From NCBI RefSeq assembly GCF_030249855.1, contig NZ_JANURN010000016.1, positions 1 through 12,554 on the forward strand: DNA of 12,554 bases, written 5' to 3'. The position numbers and the translations under genes are program-made. Numbering within the stretch: position 1 is the first letter of the stretch; every line of letters begins with the position of its first letter. Positions 1 to 7,000 of this stretch are shown here, piece by piece. The notes below the pieces were generated by a model. It was given only the letters and a program-made list of their open reading frames with translations. It was not told the origin of the DNA and did not search any database. This stretch comes from Helicobacter_B zhangjianzhongii. Its GTDB lineage: Bacteria > Campylobacterota > Campylobacteria > Campylobacterales > Helicobacteraceae.

Positions 1-150
1 GTGCATTTAGCTCCATTTTTCTACCAAGGCACCTTTGTGATAAATTACCACACAGACAAAGCAGGAAACTTCTCTGCTGGGTATGTGGCAGTAGGGGGAT
101 TGCTAGGCATTACGCATAATGCCTCTATGCGCTGGCATTATTTCTTTTAA
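1..150 (+). CDS. C-terminal end of an outer-membrane beta-barrel protein (partial)
   Basis: The first frame is open from the left edge and ends with TAA at 148-150, giving the last 49 residues of a protein whose start lies outside the window. The visible part alternates polar and hydrophobic/aromatic residues in short strands separated by Gly, Asn and Asp turns (for example YVAVGGLLGITH), and ends in MRWHYFF. A terminal Phe preceded by alternating aromatics is the usual C-terminal signal for BAM-dependent insertion into the outer membrane, and Helicobacter encodes many such Hop/Hor-type proteins. Which OMP family this is cannot be decided from 49 residues; a TonB-dependent receptor end is the main alternative. 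A long inverted repeat begins about 20 bp after the stop. Confidence 0.65.
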   Translation: MHLAPFFYQGTFVINYHTDKAGNFSAGYVAVGGLLGITHNASMRWHYFF

Positions 151-171
151 TGCCTAAAGTAGTGGGCTGGT

Positions 172-291
172 GGATTCGGCTTTGCGCGATAAAGCAGGGA
201 GTTTGCCTTTTGCTTGTGCGATAGGCAACCAGCCTTATCTCCGCGCAAAAGGCAGCGCAACCCTGCTTTTTCATCGCAAATCCTAGAATCC
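172..291. repeat. Long imperfect inverted repeat (about 120 bp hairpin)
   Basis: The left side carries GGATTC (172-177), TTTGCGCGATAAAGCAGGG (181-199), TTGCCTTTTGC (203-213) and GATAGGC (220-226). The right side carries the near-complements in the right order: GCCTTATC (232-239), GCAAAAGGCA (245-254), CCCTGCTTTTTCATCGCAAA (261-280) and GAATCC (286-291). Transcribed, the whole stretch could fold into one long hairpin with small bulges and an apical loop near AACCA. It lies 21 bp after the outer-membrane protein stop, so it may end or protect that transcript, or be an independent mobile palindrome. There is no T-run typical of an intrinsic terminator. Confidence 0.6.
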
Positions 292-323
292 TTTGCTAGC
301 TTTTTTAGAATTCTTACTTACTC

Positions 324-338
324 CTAGAATCCACTTTT
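324..338 (-). repeat. Dispersed 15-mer AAAAGTGGATTCTAG, solitary copy
   Basis: Exact copy of the repeated 15-mer in reverse orientation (plus strand reads CTAGAATCCACTTTT). It is non-coding and stands 21 bp before the inverted pair at 356-393. A shorter core copy (CTAGAATCC) lies at 283-291 in the arm of the long hairpin. Confidence 0.85.
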
Positions 339-355
339 TACATTTTTGGCGTTTA

Positions 356-393
356 TTACTAGAATCCACTTTTCAAAAAGTGGATTCTAGTAA
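356..393. repeat. Perfect 18-bp palindrome made of two head-to-head 15-mers
   Basis: TTACTAGAATCCACTTTT (356-373) is the exact reverse complement of AAAAGTGGATTCTAGTAA (376-393), separated only by CA. The core of each arm is the dispersed 15-mer. An RNA copy would form a strong hairpin with almost no loop. It could act as a rho-independent-like terminator in either direction, though the T-run lies within the stem rather than after it. Confidence 0.85.
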
Positions 394-423
394 AGGTTAT
401 TTTGCTAGCGCAAAATTATGGAT
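375..423 (+). repeat. 49-bp direct repeat, copy 1 (copy 2 at 7561-7609)
   Basis: This stretch, from AAAAAGTGGATTCTAG through TTTTGCTAGCGCAAAATTA to TGGAT, matches 7561-7609 at 48 of 49 positions; the only difference is G395 against A7581. The sequences diverge immediately after TGGAT. The block includes the 15-mer and a small palindrome TTTTGCTAGCGCAAAA. Confidence 0.9.
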
Positions 424-489
424 CGCCACGCCGATACATCGGCTCGCGATGACAGAGGGGGCAGCGTAGCACAAGGCTCGTAATGACAG
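416..489. repeat. Partial TGTCATTGCGAG-type palindromic element
   Basis: TTATGGATCGCCACGCC (416-432) followed by CTCGCGATGACAG (443-455) is, reverse-complemented, close to the left half of the complete element at 7505-7666, which has CTGTCATTGCGAG and GGCGATCCATAA. A second end-like sequence, CTCGTAATGACAG, is at 477-489 and is identical to the right end of the full element. The matching left terminus is missing, so this copy is truncated or rearranged. Sequences of the GTCATTGCGAG kind are a known class of dispersed palindromes in many bacteria. Confidence 0.55.
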
Positions 490-539
490 AGATATTTCGC
501 CTAAAGGCTCAATATGACAAGAGAAGGGCGTTATACGCA

Positions 540-554
540 AAAAGTGGATTCTAG
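540..554 (+). repeat. Dispersed 15-mer AAAAGTGGATTCTAG, solitary copy
   Basis: Exact forward copy in the spacer upstream of the DUF502 gene. The remaining spacer (555-590) shows nothing recognisable. Confidence 0.85.
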
Positions 555-590
555 ATTTGTGGTGTGTGGGGAGGCGTATTGCAAGCTTTG

Positions 591-599
591 GATAATAAT
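591..599 (+). promoter_or_regulatory. Candidate -10 region for the DUF502-mqnP operon
   Basis: GATAATAAT is the best -10-like sequence between the repeat cluster and the first ATG at 682. No convincing -35 hexamer sits 16-18 bp upstream, which is common for the housekeeping sigma factor of Epsilonproteobacteria. The implied leader would be about 75 nt. This is a weak call. Confidence 0.3.
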
Positions 600-645
600 G
601 CTAAGATTAGCCACATACAAAGCCACATAACACTGAGAAGCTAGC

Positions 646-662
646 ACGCCACAGCTTGGCGT
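646..662 (+). other. Small stem-loop in the leader of the DUF502 gene
   Basis: ACGCCA (646-651) pairs with TGGCGT (657-662) across a 5-nt loop, followed by AATTTT and then the AAGGAG ribosome-binding site at 671-676. A hairpin 8 nt before the ribosome-binding site could affect translation or transcript stability, but no known riboswitch or leader is recognised. Confidence 0.35.
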
Positions 663-681
663 AATTTTGCAAGGAGCATAT

Positions 682-1224
682 ATGCCCACACTTTTTAGAC
701 TTATTGGCAAGGGGCTTTTGGCACTAGCTCCTGTCATTATACTTTTGTGGATACTCACTTTTGCCTATGGGATTTTGGCGCGCATTATTGGTGTGATTTT
801 TAATACCACTGCAAACAACTCCATAGCCACGCTTGCGATCGTGCTGATTTTGCTTTTGATCCTAGCTTATGCTGGATATTTGCTGGAGAAAAATAAAGAC
901 TTCATTTTGCTTAAACTCTCCGAATTTGTGATCGATAAAATCCCCGGAGTCGCCTCAGTCTATCATGTCATCAAAGATGTGTTTAAGATGTTTTCTGGCT
1001 CTGGCTCTGCAGAGTATCTTGGGGTAGGGTATTTGCGCTTGGGGGAGCATAAGGTGATAGGCTTTATCACCAAAGAAGAGGAAGAGCATTTGTGGGTGTT
1101 TGTGCCTACTACGCCTAATCCAACTTCTGGATTCTTGTTTCGCGTAGAAAAGGACAAGATCGAGCGCACAGATATTAGCGTAGCAGATGGATTGAAAAAA
1201 GTCGTATCACTGGGGATCAAGTAG
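682..1224 (+). CDS. DUF502 family inner-membrane protein
   Basis: 180 residues. Two hydrophobic helices lie at about residues 7-32 and 47-68, followed by a soluble domain containing IPGVASVYHVIKDVF and the hallmark VFVPTTPNPTSGF of the DUF502 family, which is widespread in bacteria and related to plant COV proteins. Its biochemical role is not established; it is presumed to be a two-pass inner-membrane protein. ATG at 682 is chosen because AAGGAG (671-676) lies 5 nt upstream. An in-frame TTG at 667 would put the ribosome-binding site inside the gene. It heads a close-packed operon: the gap to mqnP is 16 bp. Family assignment is firm, function is not. Confidence 0.9.
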   Translation: MPTLFRLIGKGLLALAPVIILLWILTFAYGILARIIGVIFNTTANNSIATLAIVLILLLILAYAGYLLEKNKDFILLKLSEFVIDKIPGVASVYHVIKDVFKMFSGSGSAEYLGVGYLRLGEHKVIGFITKEEEEHLWVFVPTTPNPTSGFLFRVEKDKIERTDISVADGLKKVVSLGIK

Positions 1225-1240
1225 CAAGGAAGCAGTGGTA

Positions 1241-2131
1241 ATGTGGCATAAAATCCAAACATCATTCAAGCATTTTAGCGAGCTAGTTGCCTTTGAACAC
1301 ACGATCTTTAGCGCGAGTTTTATTTTGATAGCGATGTGTGTGGCGAGCGTGGAAGTCAATCTAAGCCTATGGGTGGGCTGGGAGACATTTGCTCTATGTG
1401 CATTAGCACTCATTAGTGCTAGAAATTTTGCTATGGGGTTTAATCGCCTGTGTGATAGGGATATTGATGCGCGTAATGCTCGCACCAAGAATCGCCCAAG
1501 TGTCGATGGCAGAATCTCTGCTCGTAGCATTGCGATCTTTTGTGTGCTAAATGCGCTGGTCTTTATCTTAGTAAGTGCTATGATCAACTCTCTTGCTTTT
1601 GTGCTTAGTGTGCCGTTTCTGGCTATTTTGGGTGGGTATAGTCTTATGAAACGCTTTAGCTCTTTGGCGCATTTGGTGCTTGGGATTTCACTCGGGCTTG
1701 CGCCTATCGCTGGGGTGATCGCAGTGGCTGGGGCTGTGCCTTTGTGGAGCGTGCTGCTAGCTTGTGGCGTGGCGTTTTGGGTGGCGGGCTTTGATGTGTT
1801 GTATTCCTTACAAGATATACAAGTCGATAAGCAAGAGGGGCTGTTTTCTATCCCTGCACGCTTTGGTGTGAAGCGATCGCTGTGGCTTTCTCGTGGCTTT
1901 CACTGCTGTGCGGTGGGGCTGTGGTGTGGCTTTGCGTATATGGCAGATCTTGGGGCTTTGGCGTGGATTGGCGTGGGGCTAAGTGCGTGTATGCTTATCT
2001 ATGAGCAGTATCTCGTGCATAAAAATTTCGCCAATATCCCTAAAGCCTTTTTTGTAGCAAATGGCTATCTAGGCTTTGTGCTGCTGGCGTGTATCATAGG
2101 CGATGGGGCTGGGCGGCTGGGCGGACTATGA
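1241..2131 (+). CDS. mqnP: Menaquinone biosynthesis prenyltransferase, UbiA family (MqnP)
   Basis: 296-residue integral-membrane prenyltransferase of the UbiA superfamily. It should attach a polyprenyl chain to the aromatic precursor in the futalosine route to menaquinone, the only respiratory quinone route known in Helicobacter; older annotation calls this 4-hydroxybenzoate octaprenyltransferase. Both Mg-diphosphate motifs are present: NRLCDRDID with N68, D72 and D76, and DVLYSLQDIQVD with D185, D192 and D196. About eight hydrophobic segments fill the rest, and the length is normal. ATG at 1241 follows AAGGAAG (1226-1232) by 8 nt; the GTG at 1235 is too close to that site. The stop overlaps the next start in an ATGA, which implies translational coupling. 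Confidence 0.9.
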   Translation: MWHKIQTSFKHFSELVAFEHTIFSASFILIAMCVASVEVNLSLWVGWETFALCALALISARNFAMGFNRLCDRDIDARNARTKNRPSVDGRISARSIAIFCVLNALVFILVSAMINSLAFVLSVPFLAILGGYSLMKRFSSLAHLVLGISLGLAPIAGVIAVAGAVPLWSVLLACGVAFWVAGFDVLYSLQDIQVDKQEGLFSIPARFGVKRSLWLSRGFHCCAVGLWCGFAYMADLGALAWIGVGLSACMLIYEQYLVHKNFANIPKAFFVANGYLGFVLLACIIGDGAGRLGGL

Positions 2132-2736
2132 GAGAAGAATTGCTACAAAGCTTTATCCAAGCCGCACAAGAGTGTGGCATACAAACGCGCATCATATCCT
2201 GCCATATCCCCATAGAATGGACTAGAATCCACTCTTGCTCAAATGCCTTAGAAAGTAGCGATGATATAAGCTATCTGCAAGAATACGACACTCTTGGCGC
2301 GAGTAAAAATGACCTAATCGCCCAAGCTATGCACTTTGGAGCGAAGGAGAAAAACACCTCCATAGCCTTAGTGCTAGAGCTGCTTATAGATATGCAGCAG
2401 CGACTTAGCAGGATTGAAAGCCATATCCTGCAAGAGCAGCAACGCTTGATCCCGCTGGATTCTAGTGGCATTATGCTTGGGCTAGGGCACGGCGTGCTAT
2501 GCGTAAGAGATGGGGAGTTTGACAAAAGTGGATTCTACTATGTGCGCTTTAGTCTGCCTACGCTCTCCCAGCGTGTGATTGGGGTGTTTGCGTGCGCACT
2601 TACAGATAGTCTCTTGCACATTGTGCGCATACATTCACATAATACGCAAGCCCTTGATAGCTTCATCGCCGCCAAAGAGATGGAGCAGCTGCGGCAGCGG
2701 CAGGTGGCGCAATTTCAGCAAAAGGATGGCAAATGA
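2128..2736 (+). CDS. Hypothetical protein, possibly PilZ-like
   Basis: 202 residues, not securely recognised. No signal peptide or membrane helix is visible. A helical N-terminal half (for example IALVLELLIDMQQRLSRIESHILQEQQ) is followed by a beta-rich region with GLGHGVLCV, YYVRFSLPTLSQRVIGVFA and a helical end IAAKEMEQLRQRQ. The order 'Gly-rich turn, xxFxLPxxxxRVIGxxA, then a helix ending in LRQ' resembles PilZ-domain proteins of Campylobacterota, but the usual N-terminal RxxxR c-di-GMP-binding motif is not evident, so this is only an inference. The start overlaps the mqnP stop (ATGA). Three copies of the dispersed core repeat lie inside the gene (2222, 2457, 2524), read in different frames. 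Confidence 0.7.
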   Translation: MREELLQSFIQAAQECGIQTRIISCHIPIEWTRIHSCSNALESSDDISYLQEYDTLGASKNDLIAQAMHFGAKEKNTSIALVLELLIDMQQRLSRIESHILQEQQRLIPLDSSGIMLGLGHGVLCVRDGEFDKSGFYYVRFSLPTLSQRVIGVFACALTDSLLHIVRIHSHNTQALDSFIAAKEMEQLRQRQVAQFQQKDGK

Positions 2737-3248
2737 TGATTGATTATGAGTTGTTTTTGGTATGTGTGGGGGGGATTGGATTTGTGCTAGTGTGTGTGCT
2801 TGCCTATATGATCATTAAGGACAAGGACACTTCTAAGCGTATCTCGCGCTTTGAGACTGCGATAGAAACCATTGTCAAAGAAGTGTATAAAGTGCAAAAA
2901 ACCCAGCAAAAGCTAGAATCCGCCCAAGCAAGTCAAGAGTTTCTCACCACAGAAAATGGCGAGTCTAAATTCAACGCCACAAACGACAAGCTCATCGCGC
3001 TTAATAAAAAGCTCATCGAGCTAGATAAAGACATTGATCTATTGCGCAATCATTATGATGAAAAGATTATGAGTCTTGAAAATCGTATCCGTGAGTATGG
3101 GAGCTTTAGCTCAAGTGGGGGGGATATTGATGAGAAAAAGATCATTGATATGTTTCAAAATGGCTTTAGTGTGGATTCTATCGCCAAAGAATTGCGCATA
3201 GGGCGCGGTGAGGTGGAATTTACCTTGAAGCTAGCTAATATCAAATAG
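2733..3248 (+). CDS. Membrane-anchored coiled-coil protein with a DUF6115/DUF2802-like C-terminus
   Basis: 171 residues. One N-terminal membrane helix (about residues 5-27, FLVCVGGIGFVLVCVLAYMII) is followed by a long charged coiled coil (about 33-125) and a C-terminal segment, IIDMFQNGFSVDSIAKELRI plus GRGEVEFTLKLANIK, that reads like a small helix-turn-helix. This 'helix, coil, xxMxxxGxSxxxIAKELxIGxGEVExxLxLA' plan is that of the DUF6115/DUF2802 group, which includes SwrB-like proteins tied to motility. The motility role here is inference. The first ATG is at 2733, with AAGGA at 2722-2726; ATG at 2736 is also possible. It overlaps the previous stop as ATGATGA. Two runs of seven G lie within the gene, at 2768-2774 and 3117-3123. 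Confidence 0.75.
   Translation: MMIDYELFLVCVGGIGFVLVCVLAYMIIKDKDTSKRISRFETAIETIVKEVYKVQKTQQKLESAQASQEFLTTENGESKFNATNDKLIALNKKLIELDKDIDLLRNHYDEKIMSLENRIREYGSFSSSGGDIDEKKIIDMFQNGFSVDSIAKELRIGRGEVEFTLKLANIK
2768..2774 (+). repeat. G7 homopolymer tract near the start of the coiled-coil gene
   Basis: Seven consecutive G within codons 12-14. Poly-G tracts in Helicobacter and Campylobacter are common slippage sites for phase variation. Seven is shorter than most active tracts, so this is a possible, not shown, contingency site. A gain or loss of one G would truncate almost the entire protein. Confidence 0.45.
3117..3123 (+). repeat. Second G7 homopolymer tract in the same gene
   Basis: Seven consecutive G in the Ser-Gly linker (SSSGGDI) between the coiled coil and the C-terminal helix-turn-helix-like segment. 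Slippage here would remove only the C-terminal domain. Confidence 0.45.
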
Positions 3249-3256
3249 GCTTTTCA

Positions 3257-4003
3257 TTGCTTCAGCTTATCGAGTTTTACTCCAAGCCCTGCAATCCTTG
3301 CGGCTATTATGATGATAGGTATTCACATTTTCGCTACTTTTTTATCCAAAACTGCTCGAAGGCTTTTTGCCAAGCTTTGATTGAGCGTGGATACCGCCGC
3401 TTTGGGGAGTATTTCTTCACGCCGATGTGTGCAGACTGCAGTGAGTGCTTATCGATCCGCCAGAGAGTAGGGGGCTTTGTCCTTAGCAAATCCCACCGCC
3501 GCATAATCGCCAAAAATACCCAAACCACCATCACCATAGCACGCCCAAGCCTAAGCGATGAAAAACTCCAGCTCTACAATCAATATCATCAAATTATGGA
3601 GGGCAAAAAGGGCTGGAGCTATAAGGAAATGTGCGCGGAGAGCTATTGCGAGAGCTTTGTTGATGGCTTTTGCGACTTTGGCTATGAGATTAGCTACAAA
3701 ATCGCTGGCAAGCTTGTGGGGGTGGGGTATTTTGACCTGCTAGAAAATGCGATTTCTGCGACATATTTTTTCTATGACCATAAGTTTTCTAAACTTAGCC
3801 TAGGGACATTTAATATCCTTACCCAGCTTCTCATAGCTCAAGATAAAAATCTCGCATATTTTTATCCGGGCTATTGGATCAAAGATCATCATAGCGTGGG
3901 CTACAAGGAGCGTTTCACGCCCTTTGAAGTGCTGAAAAATGCCCCAGAGATCTTTGAGCTACCCATTTGGGAGCTTTATCAAGCAAACACAAAGGAGATA
4001 TAA
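3257..4003 (+). CDS. bpt: Aspartate/glutamate leucyltransferase (Bpt, N-degron pathway)
   Basis: 248 residues, matching the bacterial Bpt/ATE-like leucyltransferase family in length and pattern. It transfers leucine from Leu-tRNA to proteins with N-terminal Asp or Glu, marking them for ClpS/ClpAP-type degradation in the cytoplasm. Visible family signatures are NPCGYYDDRYSHFRYFF near the N-terminus, GEYFFTPMCADCSECLSIR with clustered cysteines (residues about 50-68), SKSHRRIIAKN, the acyltransferase-fold stretch VGVGYFDLLENAISATYFFY, SLGTFNILTQL and YFYPGYWIKD. The start is a TTG at 3257 with only a weak AGG (3247-3249) before it. An in-frame stop at 3236 rules out a much longer form, and no ATG is available. 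The gap to the previous gene is 8 bp. The stop overlaps the restriction gene start by one base (TAATG). Confidence 0.88.
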   Translation: MLQLIEFYSKPCNPCGYYDDRYSHFRYFFIQNCSKAFCQALIERGYRRFGEYFFTPMCADCSECLSIRQRVGGFVLSKSHRRIIAKNTQTTITIARPSLSDEKLQLYNQYHQIMEGKKGWSYKEMCAESYCESFVDGFCDFGYEISYKIAGKLVGVGYFDLLENAISATYFFYDHKFSKLSLGTFNILTQLLIAQDKNLAYFYPGYWIKDHHSVGYKERFTPFEVLKNAPEIFELPIWELYQANTKEI

Positions 4004-7000
4004 TGCAAGAGATTCTAAAAACTTATTTACAAGCCATACAAGACATAAAAGACAGCGACAAAGAGCATACCTATCGCACCCCATTAGAAAATTTGCTAAA
4101 TGCCTTAAAAGAGTGTTTGACTCTGCAAAATAAAGCCTTGCAATCTATCCATATCAAGCACGAGCCAAACAACGACAAAGAAGGCAGGGGCGCACCAGAC
4201 TTTTTAATCACAAAAGATTCTCTAACACTTGGCTATATTGAAAACAAGCGCGTAAATGCAGATTTGGATTCCATATCTCAAAGCCCACAGATTGAAAAAT
4301 ACCTGCGACTAAGCGATAATCTAATGCTTACAGACTACTTGCGATTCTGCCTTGTGCGTAAAAATGACAAGGGCAATGCAGAGATTGTGCGAGAATGCAG
4401 GATCTGTGAGCTTTCACAGCTAAAAGCCTTAGCCAAAAATCCCAAGCTTTTTAACCTAGAGACTAAAGCAAAAGAGCTGACCGAGCTTTTCACACTCTTT
4501 TTTTCCCAAAGCCCAAGCCCCATAATCACGGCAAAAGAGTTTGCAAATGCCTTGGCACAGCGGACTAGAATCCTAAAAGATGAAATGATAGAAAAGCAGA
4601 GCAACGCACACATACAAGGGCTTTTTAACGCCTTTAAAGAATCGCTCTATAAAGAATTAGAGTTTATCGCCTTTGCCGATAGTTTTGCACAAACGCTTAC
4701 TTATAGCCTATTTCTCGCAAGGCTAAACAACAATACAAATGAAACAATCACTTTAGACAATGCTTATAATTTTATCCCTAAGTCTTTCTCACTTATCCAA
4801 GCGATGAGTGAATACCTAAACAAATTAAAAAAGCTAGATTCTATCAAATGGCTTATAGAAGAAATCATCGCTATTATCAATCACATAAACATCACTGCCA
4901 TTATCCACGATCTCAACAAGCTCTCGCAAAAAGACTTGCTAGGGGAATACATTTATAAAGACCCTTATTTACATTTATATGAAGACTTTCTCAAAGAATA
5001 TGATGAGAGCTTAAGAGAAGTGCGGGGCGTGTATTACACCCCAGCTCCGGTGGTTAGATTCATCATAGATTCTATTGACTTAACCTTACAAAAAGACTTT
5101 AGCAAGCAAGGGCTACAATCCGCTATCACCGATAGCGATATTACCCTGCTAGACTTTGCCACAGGCACAGGGACATTTCTGCTAGAAGCCTTTAGAAAAG
5201 CCCTAGAATCTAGCGATAAATCCACGCCTAGCTTTATGCTTAAGCCACTTTTGAAGCGATTTTATGGCTTTGAGTTTTTAACCGCCCCCTACACCATAGC
5301 GCATTTAAAAATCTCTCAAGTGCTAAAAGAAGAATTTGGCATAGAGCTACAATATAATGATGAAACAAAGGAATATGAAAGTCTAAATATTATGCTAACA
5401 AATACGCTGTATTTCAATAATGCTACACAAAAGCCACTACCCTTTTTTGCAGAGCTTACAAAGGAGTTTGAAAAAGCCCAAGAGATTAAAGGCAAAGATA
5501 TTTTAATCATCACGGGCAATCCCCCTTATAGCGGAGCTAGTGCGAATAAAGGCTTATATGAAGATGAAGTGCGTATTGCCTATGGGCTAGAGCCAAGCTT
5601 GGCAGAGCTTAGTGCAACCCAGCGCGATAAGATTGAAGCGTATTTTAAAGCAAAGGCGAAAATGCCACAAGATAGCACCCAACAAAGCGACAGCCAAGCC
5701 CTTAAAGAATGGCGTAAAGACAATGCTTGTGTGCTCTCAACCTTTGCAGAAATCCTAAAATATCGTAAGCTTAAAGATAATCCCCATAAATTTGAGCAGC
5801 TGCTAGAGACATATAACATCACAGGCATTGTAGAAAATGGCAATCTTAAAACCCTACAAGAGCTGATCGTAAAGCACAATATCCACAATGAAAAAAACCC
5901 AAAATGGCTACTCGATGACTATGTCAAATTTATCCGCTTTGCTGAAAGCAAGATTGAGAAGCAAGGGGGCGGAATCTTTGCCTTTATCTCTAATAATGCC
6001 TTTTTAGATAACCCTACATTTCGCGGTATGCGTTACCACTTGCTAAAGACATTTGATAAAATCTATATCCTAGACCTACACGGCAACGCTCGTAAGAAAG
6101 AGACCACACCAAGCGGCGATAAAGATGACAATGTCTTTGACATTATGCAAGGCGTTTCTATCAATATTTTTGTAAAAACCAAGTCATTGCGAGGCAGAGC
6201 CGAAGCAATCCACAAACAAGCCAAAGCTATGGACTGCCACGAGACTAAAGCCCATCACAATGACGATCTAGCGACAATCTACCACTATGATCTCTATGGC
6301 AAACGCAAGGATAAATATCACTTTCTTAAAAGTAACAATATAGATTCTATCGCTTGGGAGACCCTTAAGCCACACAGCCCCTTTTATCTCTTTATCCCCC
6401 TTAATGCAAAGACCGATAAAGAATGGAGTATCAAGGATATTTTTAAGGCTTCTGGTGTGGGGATTTGCTCTAAAAGAGATAAGATAGTGTTTCACAATTC
6501 TAAAGAAAGTTTAAAATCAATGCTACACGATTTTATCACTAAAGCAAAAGATGAGTTGTATAAAATCCATAATATAGGGGAAGATTCTGGGGGCTGGAAA
6601 TTAGAATGGGCGATTGATGAAATAAGAAAAAATAAGGATAATTTAGATGAGTTTATACAGCTCTGTCATTATCGCCCTTTTGATCATCGCTGGACTTATT
6701 ATACAGATAAAAATTGTGGCTTTATGGCGCGTCCTGTCTATGAAGTTTTTAGGCATTTTCTACACGATTTTGACAATATAGGCTTGGTGTGTTATAGAAA
6801 TTGTGGCGTCAATGGGCTGGATAATATTTTTATCGCAAATGGTTTGATTGATTTACATTTAGTAGGCAGTGGGAGCAATATTTTTCCTTTATACACTCAG
6901 GATTCTAGCCGCAACGAGAATCTAAGCCCAGAGTTTAGAAATTTTATAGACAAACACTATAAAGAGCATTTTAGCCCAGAGCAGATTCTAGGCTATATCT

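Noticed and set aside
283..554. Regularly repeated short word suggesting a CRISPR array.
   Set aside because: Copies are only 15 bp, lie in both orientations, have irregular spacing and share flanking sequence; there are no unique spacers of constant length and no cas genes.
657..670. TTGGCGTAATTTTGC resembling a sigma-54 promoter upstream of the DUF502 gene.
   Set aside because: The GG and GC elements are 9 rather than 10 bases apart, and the site would start transcription inside the ribosome-binding site and start codon.
531..758. Minus-strand open frame of 75 codons across the spacer and the DUF502 start.
   Set aside because: It overlaps the start of a well-supported gene, has no ribosome-binding site, and part of it is dispersed repeat sequence.
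1235..1240. GTG at 1235 as the mqnP start.
   Set aside because: It lies only 2 nt after AAGGAAG, whereas ATG 1241 has an 8-nt spacing and a normal family N-terminus.
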